Shown here: piece after piece, positions 8,314 through 15,681 of the stretch
How positions within the stretch are numbered: the first letter of the stretch is position 1
Layout: the number at the start of each line of letters is the position of its first letter
From: a virus
Direction: 5' to 3' (one strand)
IMG/VR virus record: IMGVR_UViG_3300014838_000030
Coordinates: 1-49,388 of that record
DNA: 49,388 bases
Position numbers and translations under genes: made by a program
Notes under the pieces: generated by a model
What the model was told of the DNA's origin: nothing
What the model saw: the letters and a program-made list of their open reading frames with translations, nothing else
The model's database searches: none

Positions 8314-8492
8314 CCGTCTATTATTTTGGACAGGATTTTCGCTGGTGAGCACAACCGCCAGTCTGATTTTACTCTTCCTGATGTTAACTGTGATAATGGC
8401 ATCGTTTGCGATCCCCCGCACTTATCGCAGTTACCGGCATGTTCCCCGATCCATTCACAGTTGATGCAGATATGAGCATTAGGCAGAAACAT
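8310..8492 (-). CDS. Small zinc-finger protein (60 aa)
   Basis: Start ATG 8492 chosen because GGAAGGA lies just upstream; a longer frame back to 8555 lacks a binding site. The product has a four-cysteine motif, CINCEWIGEHAGNCDKCGG (CxxC ... CxxC), then a polar tail. It overlaps the upstream 68-aa gene by 14 nt and shares its stop region with the convergent primase gene. Last gene of the operon behind operator site B. Probably nucleic-acid or protein binding; function unknown. Confidence 0.6.
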   Translation of the reverse strand: MFLPNAHICINCEWIGEHAGNCDKCGGSQTMPLSQLTSGRVKSDWRLCSPAKILSKIIDG

Positions 8493-8685
8493 TTTGAGTC
8501 CTTCCGCAGTGAATACATTTGATGCGACGTTGGCGAGCGTTGAGGGTTTGCCCACAGTGCTTGCATGGGAGAAGGACCTCGCGTGTAACTCGATTTCCTT
8601 TTGCGCGCCGGCGGCGGCCGACTTCGGAGTTAAATGGCTTTTCTGGTATTGTACCCAAGTCCCACTTAGGGGTGTAAACGGTCAT
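8479..8685 (-). CDS. Small zinc-ribbon protein (68 aa)
   Basis: ATG follows the stop of the repeat protein directly (TAAATG). Basic, with an RRRRAKGNR stretch and two CxxC knuckles, CKHCGQTLNARQRRIKCIHCG, the pattern of a zinc ribbon. The ribosome binding site AAGGAGAAC is encoded within the end of the upstream gene and is part of an 18-nt initiation cassette that also precedes that gene. Likely a small DNA- or RNA-binding regulator; no family recognised. Confidence 0.65.
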   Translation of the reverse strand: MTVYTPKWDLGTIPEKPFNSEVGRRRRAKGNRVTREVLLPCKHCGQTLNARQRRIKCIHCGRTQNVSA

Positions 8686-8934
8686 TTAGTTCTCCTTTCG
8701 AATGAGGTCTTCTATATTTATTCCAGCGATACGATCGTTTGAGGAAATATCGCATTTCGACAGGTCACCCCTTACACCCGACAGGTTGCCCCAGACACCC
8801 GACAGGTCACCCCTTACACCCGACAGGTTGCCACTGACACCCGACAGGTTACCACTGATACCCGACAGGTTGCCCCAGATACCCGACAGGTCGCCACTGA
8901 CAGTTAGAACCTCTCTCGTTAATTTTCGTTTCAT
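8686..8934 (-). CDS. Heptad-repeat protein (GDLSGVW/GNLSGVR repeats)
   Basis: 82 aa. Residues 14-55 are six 7-residue repeats of the type G-(N/D)-L-S-G-(V/I)-(S/R/W), with a seventh partial unit (GDLSKCD). After that comes an acidic tail, ISSNDRIAGINIEDLIRKEN. Phages often encode small proteins of this build (LSGVxGDL repeats, then a C-D-I...-ER-x-AGI-x-x-DLI ending); their function is unknown to me. The repeats should form a regular beta-helix-like ladder. First gene behind operator site B. Confidence 0.7.
   Translation of the reverse strand: MKRKLTREVLTVSGDLSGIWGNLSGISGNLSGVSGNLSGVRGDLSGVWGNLSGVRGDLSKCDISSNDRIAGINIEDLIRKEN
8770..8895 (-). repeat. 21-bp coding tandem repeat (6 units)
   Basis: Six 21-bp units encode the heptapeptide repeats of the 82-aa protein. 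Units share a cgacaggt core on the plus strand, with variation mainly at positions encoding the last residue (W, S, R). Read on the plus strand they create an artefactual open frame (TPDRLPL repeats), which I reject as a gene. Confidence 0.85.
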
Positions 8935-8956
8935 TTAGTTCTCCTTTCACTCTCCA

Positions 8957-8985
8957 ATCATCTCACACTACGGGTAATGTGTCAA
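8957..8985 (-). promoter_or_regulatory. Operator-promoter site B
   Basis: On the minus strand -35 TTGACA (8985-8980), 17-nt spacer, -10 GATGAT (8962-8957). The spacer holds the palindrome CACACTAC-gg-GTAATGTG (8964-8981, 7 of 8 pairs). The -35 overlaps the stop codon of the upstream 219-aa gene. It drives the small-gene operon 8934 to 8310. Confidence 0.65.
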
Positions 8986-9641
8986 GGTTTAAGCTCGGGC
9001 CATTCCCTATCAATCTCAGCTTGCTCGGAGGCTTGAGCGCTAGCAAGGGCTTGCTGCCGGAGAGCGTCAGGGTTGGCCCTGGTGTGGCGCTGCAAGTATA
9101 GCGCGTGAGTTTGCTCGCAGAGCATTATCTGGTCTTCAGGAAAGCAGCGCATGATGTGATGGCCGAATTCATCCTTGCGTCCTGTTAGGACGTCTTCTTT
9201 AGTGATCTCCGGATTACGCATCAGGGCTGCCATCCACACCATGTTGACAGCCACATGATAATCAGCGCCGAATCCCATGATCTTGACAGTCACTAGGTGC
9301 TCTTTGAGAAACTTGCGCTTCTCGCGGGCAGCTTTACGTTCCTTCTGAGCTTCTGTCACCTGAGATTTTAGAGCCAAACTCTGAGCTTTTAGAGCTAATC
9401 TGATGCGCTCATTCTCAACTTCTGATTCCTGGATTGCCAGACGGCGATTTATCATCTCGATTCGCGGATCTAAATCGAGTGAGGTTGGGGATCGAACTGT
9501 AATTTCTTTAGATAAGCAAGCAACGCATCCTCCCCCCTTGACGTAACGGTGGGACTGATGATTTCGCTTGCATAGTTTTCCGGTGAAAAATCGATCCAAT
9601 CCTTTAGAAATGGCCTCTTTTTTCGAAATGATTTCAAACAT
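8982..9641 (-). CDS. Zinc-finger and coiled-coil protein (219 aa)
   Basis: The N-terminus has the motif FFTGKLCKRNHQSHRYVKGG followed by GCVACL (C-x3-NH ... C-x2-C), which recurs in phage proteins next to HNH or RecA-like genes. A long charged coiled coil comes next (about residues 60-115: INRRLAIQESEVENERIRLA, EAQKERKAAREKRKFLKEHL). The C-terminal part is helical and mentions no catalytic pattern I know. It has its own promoter at 9659-9686 and AGAGGT upstream of the ATG. Role unknown; possibly DNA binding near the adjacent iteron block. Confidence 0.7.
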   Translation of the reverse strand: MFEIISKKEAISKGLDRFFTGKLCKRNHQSHRYVKGGGCVACLSKEITVRSPTSLDLDPRIEMINRRLAIQESEVENERIRLALKAQSLALKSQVTEAQKERKAAREKRKFLKEHLVTVKIMGFGADYHVAVNMVWMAALMRNPEITKEDVLTGRKDEFGHHIMRCFPEDQIMLCEQTHALYLQRHTRANPDALRQQALASAQASEQAEIDREWPELKP

Positions 9642-9658
9642 ATTTTACCTCTATTTTT

Positions 9659-9686
9659 AGAATACTATTTCCATAATAAATGTCAA
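9659..9686 (-). promoter_or_regulatory. Promoter of the 219-aa gene
   Basis: Minus strand: -35 TTGACA (9686-9681), 16-nt spacer, -10 TATTCT (9664-9659), 18 nt from the start codon at 9641. It lacks the palindrome of sites A-C, so this gene is probably under different control from the operon just downstream. Confidence 0.55.
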
Positions 9687-9724
9687 TCGCCATTATTGAG
9701 CTAATTTTCTAAATTTTAAGGGCG

Positions 9725-10040
9725 ATACCCCGTCCCGTTGAAAAAGGCTCGGGGTGACGGGCATTCTTTTTAATCAAAGGTTTACGAATACCCCGCGAGT
9801 GCAACCCTATTCGACGGCTGGGCCAAAAAACACATATTCATTTTTTTATTTTAGTTTAGATATTTAGTATCATTAATCGTTCTAAATATCTAAACTAAAA
9901 TATACTATTTATATACATACTTTATTCCTATACATTTGATTTTATCTACGGGGTATAGGGGTAAAAGGTACTTAAAGTGTTTAGAATCAACATACCCCGT
10001 CAAATACCCTGACGGTACACCGAAGGTTATAGCGGGGTAT
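9725..10040. repeat. ATACCCCG iteron cluster (5 exact copies) in noncoding region
   Basis: The 432-bp stretch 9642-10073 holds no convincing gene and is strikingly AT-rich in its middle. The octamer ATACCCCG occurs at 9725-9732, 9788-9795 and 9992-9999 on the plus strand, and as CGGGGTAT at 9949-9956 and 10033-10040; ATACCCTG at 10004-10011 is a variant. Small hairpins involve the copies (CCCGTC/GACGGG at 9729-9734 and 9756-9761; CCGTCA/TGACGG at 9997-10002 and 10010-10015). The site lies just upstream of the terminase small subunit gene, a usual place for a packaging (pac/cos) site; iterons plus AT-rich DNA equally suit a replication origin. Confidence 0.7.
9847..9902. other. Perfect 21-bp AT-rich inverted repeat
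   Basis: Left arm 9847-9867 and right arm 9882-9902 are exact reverse complements (right arm reads CTAAATATCTAAACTAAAATA), with a 14-nt spacer 9868-9881. It lies between iteron copies two and three. A run of T at 9841-9847 adjoins the left arm, so it might terminate leftward-facing transcripts, but it is more AU-rich than normal terminators. Origin, packaging-initiation or bidirectional terminator roles are all possible. Confidence 0.8.
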
Positions 10041-10073
10041 GAGATTGACTCTAATTCCGGATGAGCGTATTCT

Positions 10074-10826
10074 GTGGCTGTGAATAGCGAACGCAATACG
10101 TTTGTGGTCGAGTATCTTGTTGATTTTAATGGTACTCAGGCCGCTATTAGGACCGGATCGAAGCCTGAGAATGCTCCGATGATGGCCTATCGTTTTTTGC
10201 AAGAGGTTGAAGTCCAGGAAGCTATTCAGGAAGCGATCCAGATTAGAGCTAAAGCTAATGCCCTCACCGTCAATTGGGTCCTCAACCAATGGCGCGATAT
10301 TGCGATCGCTGATCCGAATGATTTGATATGGAATGAGATTGAATCATGCCGGCATTGTCATGGGGTAGGCCATCAATATCAATGGACTCAATTTGAATAT
10401 GACGATGTGGTCCGCCGATGCCTGGCCCACCAGTGTGGAAGTAAATGCGAGCAGCCGTGCTCTCTGAAGATTCCCCCGCTCGCCCTGGGGGGCTTCGGCT
10501 TCAATCCTCATACCCCTCCCAATGAGGATTGCCCCGCCTGCCACGGCAACGGAATGGAGCGCATAGGGGTAGCAGACACTCGAAGGGTTAGAGGGGCTGC
10601 TCGCCGCCTCTACGCTGGCGTAAAGAAGACTAAGGATGGGATTGAAATCAAGACACGCGATCAGGATAAGGCCCTCGACAATATCGCCAAGTTCCTGGGT
10701 ATGATCGTCAATAAGAATGAGATTGCGGGGCCTGGTGGAGGTCCGATTTCGACGGTCAACTTTACTGCCGAGGATTTGACGGACGATCAGATAGCTCAAT
10801 TGTTGCTAGCGGAAAATGCGGGATGA
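10074..10826 (+). CDS. Terminase small subunit with DnaJ-like zinc motifs
   Basis: 250 aa. The N-terminus, RNTFVVEYLVDFNGTQAAIR with TGSKPENAPMMAYRFLQ, matches the HTH of Terminase_2-type small subunits, which bind the packaging site and recruit the large subunit. Unusually the middle has CRHCHGVG (92-99) and CPACHGNG (153-160), the CxxCxGxG knuckles of DnaJ, with six more Cys in between (CLAHQCGSKCEQPC). It starts at GTG 10074 or GTG 10080; neither has a strong binding site. The end overlaps the large subunit start (ATGA). Confidence 0.8.
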   Translation: MAVNSERNTFVVEYLVDFNGTQAAIRTGSKPENAPMMAYRFLQEVEVQEAIQEAIQIRAKANALTVNWVLNQWRDIAIADPNDLIWNEIESCRHCHGVGHQYQWTQFEYDDVVRRCLAHQCGSKCEQPCSLKIPPLALGGFGFNPHTPPNEDCPACHGNGMERIGVADTRRVRGAARRLYAGVKKTKDGIEIKTRDQDKALDNIAKFLGMIVNKNEIAGPGGGPISTVNFTAEDLTDDQIAQLLLAENAG

Positions 10827-12319
10827 TTACGCGCTTAGAGTTGTTGAAAGAGATTGAGTTTCGGCGGCGAGCGCGGCTCAATCTGCACGATTATATTCGC
10901 TATACGTCACCTCACTTCAAAACGAGCGGGTTCAGTGAAGCTGTATGCCGCGCTATTACTAAGTTCATTAACGATGTGAATGAAGGTAAACGCCCTGTCC
11001 TTATTTTAAAAGCTCCACCACAGCATGGTAAGTCAGAGATGGTTAGTCGCAAGTTACCGGCATTTCTCATGTCAGCTTTCCCTGATTTACTTATCGGAAC
11101 AGCATCATATGATGCTGATTTGGCAAACGGAATGGCCCAATGGGTTCGTCGTAATCTCGCGAGTGTGAACCATAAGCGATTATTCCCTAACATAAAGCCT
11201 AAAGATAAGTTTGATCGATCTACCGTTTCATTTTTCAATTCCCCATATGGAGAAGGTAGTTATTTCAGTGTCGGTATAACTTCAGGGATTGCCGGAAAAA
11301 CCATCAACATCGGTATTATCGATGATCCAACAAAGGGTCAGAAAGAAGCCTTGAGTGAGGTAACGAAAGAAAGTCACTGGAATTGGTATCAGTCTGAGTT
11401 CATGGCTCGCCTCAGTGAATATAGTGGTGAAATTGTCATGGCAACCTCCTGGGCCGAGGATGACTTACCTGCTCGAATTGAAACAATGTATAGCCAACCA
11501 GAGCATCGTCATCGTCTGACTGTGCTTCGCTTCCCTGCTCTCAATTATCCCGATGAGACTGGATATAACCCAAAGTTACCTAAAGGACCTCTTGTACCAG
11601 ACCTCAAAAGTGAAGAATTACTTAGGGAAAGGAAAGCTACCACTTCTGAGTTTTGGTTCTCTGCTGTATATCAACAATCCCCTCATCCTATGGGTGGCTC
11701 GATATTCAAAACGAGCGGGATTCAGTTCTATCTACCGAAGATGCTTCCAAAGAGTTTTGACCTCATCATCGATTCCTGGGATTGCGCGTTCAAGGATACC
11801 GATGGCAGCGATTATGTCGTCGGCCAGAAGTGGGGCAAGAAAGGCGCTTATTGCTATCTACTCCATCAGATTCGGGGGCAGATGGGATTTACTGAGACTG
11901 CCAGACAGGTCGAGGTACTCAGGACATGGGGAGGATTCATCTCTCGTGAGGTGCTTATCGAGGATAAAGCCAACGGGCCGGCCGTCATTGATTTCCTGAA
12001 GATGAAAGTATTCGGTCTAATCCCAATCGAACCTGACGGATCGAAGACTGCTCGCGCCCATGCCGTCACCAGCGTTTGGGAAGCGTTGAACGTTTGGTTA
12101 CCGCATCCCGACGTCGCGCCTTGGATTGGGTCTGCCAGTGGTCAGCATTTGCCGGGAACATGGTTGGCTGAAGTGACGCGATTCAGCGGACCTGGATCAG
12201 TCGCCAATGACGATCAGGTGGATAGTTTTACCCAAGCTCTCCGTCGTCTCTACCCTCTCTTTGGGCGACTGGCTATCAGCGGGTCCGCAATGGCCCGCGC
12301 TTCGGGTGCTGTAAGATAA
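10823..12319 (+). CDS. terL: Terminase large subunit
   Basis: 498 aa. ATPase motor: Walker A APPQHGKSE (about 66-74), Walker B INIGIIDDP (about 158-166), and coupling-type ATSWAEDD. The C-terminal nuclease has DSWDCAFKDTDGSDYVVGQK (RNase H-like first acidic residue) and EDKANG. It packages DNA into proheads together with the small subunit encoded immediately upstream. Length and motif order are normal for the family. Confidence 0.92.
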   Translation: MITRLELLKEIEFRRRARLNLHDYIRYTSPHFKTSGFSEAVCRAITKFINDVNEGKRPVLILKAPPQHGKSEMVSRKLPAFLMSAFPDLLIGTASYDADLANGMAQWVRRNLASVNHKRLFPNIKPKDKFDRSTVSFFNSPYGEGSYFSVGITSGIAGKTINIGIIDDPTKGQKEALSEVTKESHWNWYQSEFMARLSEYSGEIVMATSWAEDDLPARIETMYSQPEHRHRLTVLRFPALNYPDETGYNPKLPKGPLVPDLKSEELLRERKATTSEFWFSAVYQQSPHPMGGSIFKTSGIQFYLPKMLPKSFDLIIDSWDCAFKDTDGSDYVVGQKWGKKGAYCYLLHQIRGQMGFTETARQVEVLRTWGGFISREVLIEDKANGPAVIDFLKMKVFGLIPIEPDGSKTARAHAVTSVWEALNVWLPHPDVAPWIGSASGQHLPGTWLAEVTRFSGPGSVANDDQVDSFTQALRRLYPLFGRLAISGSAMARASGAVR

Positions 12320-12364
12320 GGCACATCTCAATACAAGGAGGATTGCGGTCAGGTACCAGAGCAA

Positions 12365-12400
12365 CGAGTCGGCATGACATAATATCGTCATGCCGACTCG
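12365..12400 (+). promoter_or_regulatory. 14-bp inverted repeat across the portal start codon
   Basis: Arms 12365-12378 (CGAGTCGGCATGAC) and 12387-12400 are perfect reverse complements with an 8-nt loop ATAATATC. The ATG at 12390 lies in the right arm, so in mRNA it would be base-paired. A strong Shine-Dalgarno AAGGAGG at 12335-12341 has no start codon at normal distance. No U-run follows, so a plain terminator is unlikely. Confidence 0.75.
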
Positions 12401-13886
12401 CCGTGTCAAGCCGCTGCCTGATGAGCCCAAGGATGGGATGTACCGCGCCGTCAATAAGGCCCGTATGGAAGCCAAACCAGAGAAGAGGTACGCCTATCCG
12501 GTGCAAGCCCCTGTACTGCCCAAAGGTGTCGTGCCTGATGGCACTCAAGCTCCGGTAGCGATGGATTCCTACGGTTACAACTACTCCGTCAGTCAGGGAT
12601 GGGGTGGAACTGAGTTTGTCGGCTTTCCCGGTTATCCATATTTATCGATGCTTTCGACTCGGGCGGAATATCGCATGTTCGCGCAGGCGATGAGCAATAA
12701 TCTCACCCGCGAATGGCTTAAATTGGGGTCAACTGATACAGATGACGACGCGACGAAAGAGAAGATCACTCAGCTTGAGCAGGACTTGAAAGACATCGGC
12801 CTTAAGGAAGTCATCGCCTTGATGTGCGATCACGACAGCTTCTACGGCCGCGCTCAAATTTTCCTCGACATTCGTAGCCAAAGTTCGGATGAAATACGCG
12901 ATACCCCACTCCTCATCAATCCGAAGACAATCAAGAAAGAAGCCATCGGCAAGGACGAGAAAATTACCAAATACTTTCGCGTCAAGGCTGTCGAGGCAAT
13001 GTGGACGACTCCGAGCGTATATAACGCCGATGATCCAACTCGCGATGACTTTTACAAACCTGTCGGATGGTTCATGCTTGGCCGCCGCGTCCATGCTGAT
13101 CGTCTTTTGACTGCCATTACTCGCCCAGTCACCGATATGCTGAAGCCGGCCTTCAACTTCGGTGGCATGAGCATGAGTCAACTCGCAGAGCCTTACGTTG
13201 ATAATTGGTTGCGTACCAGGCAGAGTGTTTCTGATCTTATCAATAATTTCTCCATTGTCACAATGGCAACTGACATGGCTCAAGTGCTAAATGGCGCTGA
13301 TGATGGGGCGAGTGTCCAGCAACGAGCGGAGTATTTTACCCTTACTCGAAACAATAAAGGGATGATGCTCGTTGATAAAGAGCGCGAAGACATCATCGTC
13401 CAAAATGTCCCTCTTGGGGGGCTTGACGCGCTTCAGGCTCAGTCGCAAGAGCAGATGTGCTCTGTCAGTCACATTCCTGCCGTCATTTTGCTTGGTATTT
13501 CTCCGACTGGATTCGGTAACCTAGCAGAGGGCGAGATTCGAGCATTCTTTGATTGGGTGCGTTCACTTCAATATCGAGATTGGAATTGGATAGTTCAACG
13601 TGTTTTGGAAATTATCCAGCTCATCCGATATGGTCAGATTGACTCCGACATCACTATCAATTGGGAACCTCTCTATCAGATGACGCCGAAAGAAGAGTCT
13701 GAATTGCGTAAGTCTGATGCTGATAGGGATGCGGTCTATCTCAACGGCGGCGTAATTTCTGCCGAAGAGATTCGAGATAAGCTGGCGCGTGATCCTGAGA
13801 GTGGTTATGAGGGGATTGACATTACCCAAGTACCTGAAGTTGAAGAGGAGGGGTCGGATGAAAATGACAGTAACGAAGGAAATTGA
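12390..13886 (+). CDS. Portal protein (DUF1073-like)
   Basis: 498 aa. The core (TRAEYRMFAQAMSNNLTREW, ALMCDHDSFYGRAQIFLDIR, PVLNG-type wing, and SHIPAVILLGISPTGFGNLA followed by GEGEIR-like AEGEIRAFFDWV) is that of DUF1073-type portals. It forms the dodecameric DNA entry ring and follows terL as usual. Start is uncertain: ATG 12390 sits inside a hairpin and lacks a binding site, while ATG 12438 (MYRAVNKARMEAK) has AAGGA 4 nt upstream and would remove 16 residues. The end overlaps the next small gene by 29 nt. Confidence 0.85.
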   Translation: MPTRRVKPLPDEPKDGMYRAVNKARMEAKPEKRYAYPVQAPVLPKGVVPDGTQAPVAMDSYGYNYSVSQGWGGTEFVGFPGYPYLSMLSTRAEYRMFAQAMSNNLTREWLKLGSTDTDDDATKEKITQLEQDLKDIGLKEVIALMCDHDSFYGRAQIFLDIRSQSSDEIRDTPLLINPKTIKKEAIGKDEKITKYFRVKAVEAMWTTPSVYNADDPTRDDFYKPVGWFMLGRRVHADRLLTAITRPVTDMLKPAFNFGGMSMSQLAEPYVDNWLRTRQSVSDLINNFSIVTMATDMAQVLNGADDGASVQQRAEYFTLTRNNKGMMLVDKEREDIIVQNVPLGGLDALQAQSQEQMCSVSHIPAVILLGISPTGFGNLAEGEIRAFFDWVRSLQYRDWNWIVQRVLEIIQLIRYGQIDSDITINWEPLYQMTPKEESELRKSDADRDAVYLNGGVISAEEIRDKLARDPESGYEGIDITQVPEVEEEGSDENDSNEGN

Positions 13887-14025
13887 AAATGCAATTCGTA
13901 AAGGTGCGGAACCGATGTTTCTAATCGGATTGATTGAAGCCACCAAAGAGGGAATGGGGGATTCCCTCATTCAAAGAATTGATCGTATCGCCACTAAAAT
14001 CCACAAGGAGGTCGCTCATGCGTAA
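13858..14025 (+). CDS. Small hypothetical protein (55 aa)
   Basis: ATG 13858 follows a strong GAGGAGGGG, within the end of the portal gene in another frame. The product, MKMTVTKEIENAIRKGAEPM..., is helical and charged and ends IHKEVAHA; it overlaps the start of the next gene by 8 nt. The overlapping layout supports real translation. Perhaps a small head-assembly factor; no family recognised. Confidence 0.6.
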   Translation: MKMTVTKEIENAIRKGAEPMFLIGLIEATKEGMGDSLIQRIDRIATKIHKEVAHA

Positions 14026-14686
14026 AGGGTTTGCATTCGGAATGTTGGCTATGTTTGTCTGCATATCACTTATGGCCGCAGTCAATGGTGTTTTTGCCAA
14101 TGTCAACGCGACAAGCGGCTATCAGGTGAACGGCGCGGCCGGAAGCAGCGGCCAGGTTCTTTGCTCGAATGGCTCGGTCTTCAATACCCCTTGCTCAGTC
14201 TATTATCAGACGGTGCAGACTAATGGAAGCGCGCTTACCCAGCAATCCGCGCTCAACTTTAACTCAACCTTGAGTGCTACGAATGGATCTGGGGTGAGCA
14301 CGGTCGGCCTCCCCGCTGTCGGTACTGCCGGAACCTATTCCAGTCCCACCAGCGTTACCCTAGACGCCTACGGGCGGACCACTTCCATTACGGCAAGCAG
14401 CGCTGTTGGCCGAACTTGCAACTCGAACGGCTGCTATCGCATCGATAGTGATGGAACCATTGAACAATGGGGGTCGATAACCGGGAGTGCGTCTGGTACT
14501 TTGACTCTTCCTACTCCTTTCACCACTACCACTTATTCGATAACCGGTAGTGGTGGAAATAATGGCGGTCACATCAGCATCGTTCAAATATCAGCCATCA
14601 GCACATCTCAGGCAACCTGGAACAACGTCGATAACAATGATGATGCTGCCTCAGGCCCTTTCAATTGGCATGCCATTGGTTACTAA
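14018..14686 (+). CDS. Secreted or virion fibre-like protein with signal peptide
   Basis: 222 aa, starting at ATG 14018 behind AAGGAGG. The first 25-28 residues, MRKGFAFGMLAMFVCISLMA..., are a typical signal peptide. Then comes a Ser/Thr/Gly-rich region (about 40-150) and a C-terminal domain, RIDSDGTIEQWGSIT...PTPFTTTTYSITGSGG, resembling the gp53-like tail-fibre tip (…QWG…). A signal peptide is unusual for a fibre and suggests either an exported decoy/adhesin or a decorative head fibre, given the location between portal and morphogenesis genes. Confidence 0.6.
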   Translation: MRKGFAFGMLAMFVCISLMAAVNGVFANVNATSGYQVNGAAGSSGQVLCSNGSVFNTPCSVYYQTVQTNGSALTQQSALNFNSTLSATNGSGVSTVGLPAVGTAGTYSSPTSVTLDAYGRTTSITASSAVGRTCNSNGCYRIDSDGTIEQWGSITGSASGTLTLPTPFTTTTYSITGSGGNNGGHISIVQISAISTSQATWNNVDNNDDAASGPFNWHAIGY

Positions 14687-15467
14687 GCTCAAACCGATAA
14701 GAGCAAATGCTGGCCTCAGGCAACGCTATCAGAAGCAACTGCTGGCACTCATAGACGATATGAGTGCCAGCATTCTCTATTGGCTACAGGCTCAGTATCA
14801 CGAGTCGCCTCCGGTGGCGATGGATGCCACGCCGTCCCAGGAGATGTTAAAGCGATTCAACGAGCTCAGGCGAAGATGGATTAAGAGATTTGATAAAGCT
14901 GGTCCGAAGATAGCTAAAGCCTACCTCAAGAGTCAACGGCAAGCTACCGATACAGCAATGAGGATGGCTCTTCGAGACATAGGATTCACGGTCAAATTTC
15001 AAATGACCGCACCAGTGGCCGACGCATTCAACGCATCTCTGTCTGAGAATATAGGACTCATCAAGAGCATTCCTGAGCAATATCTGACTCAGGTACAGGG
15101 GGCATTCTCTCGCGCCTACTCGCAGGGTAAGGGGCTGGATGTAATGGTAGGGGATCTAATGCGTATCGGCGGGGTAACGCGGCGGCGAGCTGCAAACATC
15201 GCCCTGGATCAAAGCAACAAGGCAAATGCCGTCATTGAACGAGCTCGCCGTCTGGAGATGGGTATTGAGGAAGCAGAATGGCGGCACAGCGGGGCTGGTA
15301 AGCACCCGCGAGTTGAACACCAGAAGGCTACAGGCCGTGTCTACAAAGTTCGTGATGGCTGCCCTATCAAGAATGAGAAGGGGCAGCTTGAGTTCATCAA
15401 CCCCGGTGAGAAACCCTTCTGCCGGTGCATCTCCATCAGTGTGATACCGGGATTGACCGTTGTCTGA
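14670..15467 (+). CDS. Head morphogenesis protein (SPP1 gp7/Mu F-like)
   Basis: 265 aa from ATG 14670, which overlaps the upstream gene by 17 nt. The C-terminal half has the minor head protein signature: DLMRIGGVTRRRAANIALDQ (RA..IA..Q), then AEWRHSGAGKHPRVEHQKAT (W-x-x-S-x-x-..-R..H) and GEKPFCRC near the end (P-x-C-R-C). These proteins assist portal incorporation or DNA ejection. The last 32 nt overlap the convergent minus-strand 81-aa gene, so the two transcripts are antisense there. Confidence 0.82.
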   Translation: MPLVTKLKPIRANAGLRQRYQKQLLALIDDMSASILYWLQAQYHESPPVAMDATPSQEMLKRFNELRRRWIKRFDKAGPKIAKAYLKSQRQATDTAMRMALRDIGFTVKFQMTAPVADAFNASLSENIGLIKSIPEQYLTQVQGAFSRAYSQGKGLDVMVGDLMRIGGVTRRRAANIALDQSNKANAVIERARRLEMGIEEAEWRHSGAGKHPRVEHQKATGRVYKVRDGCPIKNEKGQLEFINPGEKPFCRCISISVIPGLTVV

Positions 15468-15681
15468 TGCGGTAGAAGTGCTCTTCAATCCGATCACGAT
15501 CAGCCCCAAACTCTACAGCTTTCTCAAGGTGAAGATAAGCTGAGTCGAGCAAGCTGGCGGAATCCCGATGGCCTCGATACGCTTGGGCGTAGTCGATGAT
15601 GGCGATGCGTGAATGGTGGAAAGCGGCCTTGGGATCCGGCATACCTAGAAGACTGGCGGCATGGTTGATGAGAGCGATCAT
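15436..15681 (-). CDS. Hypothetical helical protein, last gene of leftward cassette (81 aa)
   Basis: ATG 15681 overlaps the stop of the Imm-like gene (ATGA). Helical; the C-terminal part, LLDSAYLHLEKAVEFGADRD...YRIRQRS, resembles the ending of the 88-aa protein at 42211-42477 (…AFLEAYDFYAMAARYGAD… YKIRRQ). Both are short and encoded in leftward small-gene groups, so they may be distant paralogues. The 3' end is antisense to the head morphogenesis gene. Confidence 0.65.
   Translation of the reverse strand: MIALINHAASLLGMPDPKAAFHHSRIAIIDYAQAYRGHRDSASLLDSAYLHLEKAVEFGADRDRIEEHFYRIRQRSIPVSH

Noticed and set aside
8702-8938. Plus-strand frame with TPDRLPL repeats
   Set aside because: It is a shadow of the 21-bp coding repeats of the minus-strand heptad protein and lacks a binding site.
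12343-12558. Frame starting at TTG 12343 right after AAGGAGG
   Set aside because: Spacing of one base from the binding site is too short, and it runs antiphase through the portal N-terminus with Cys/Arg-rich noise.
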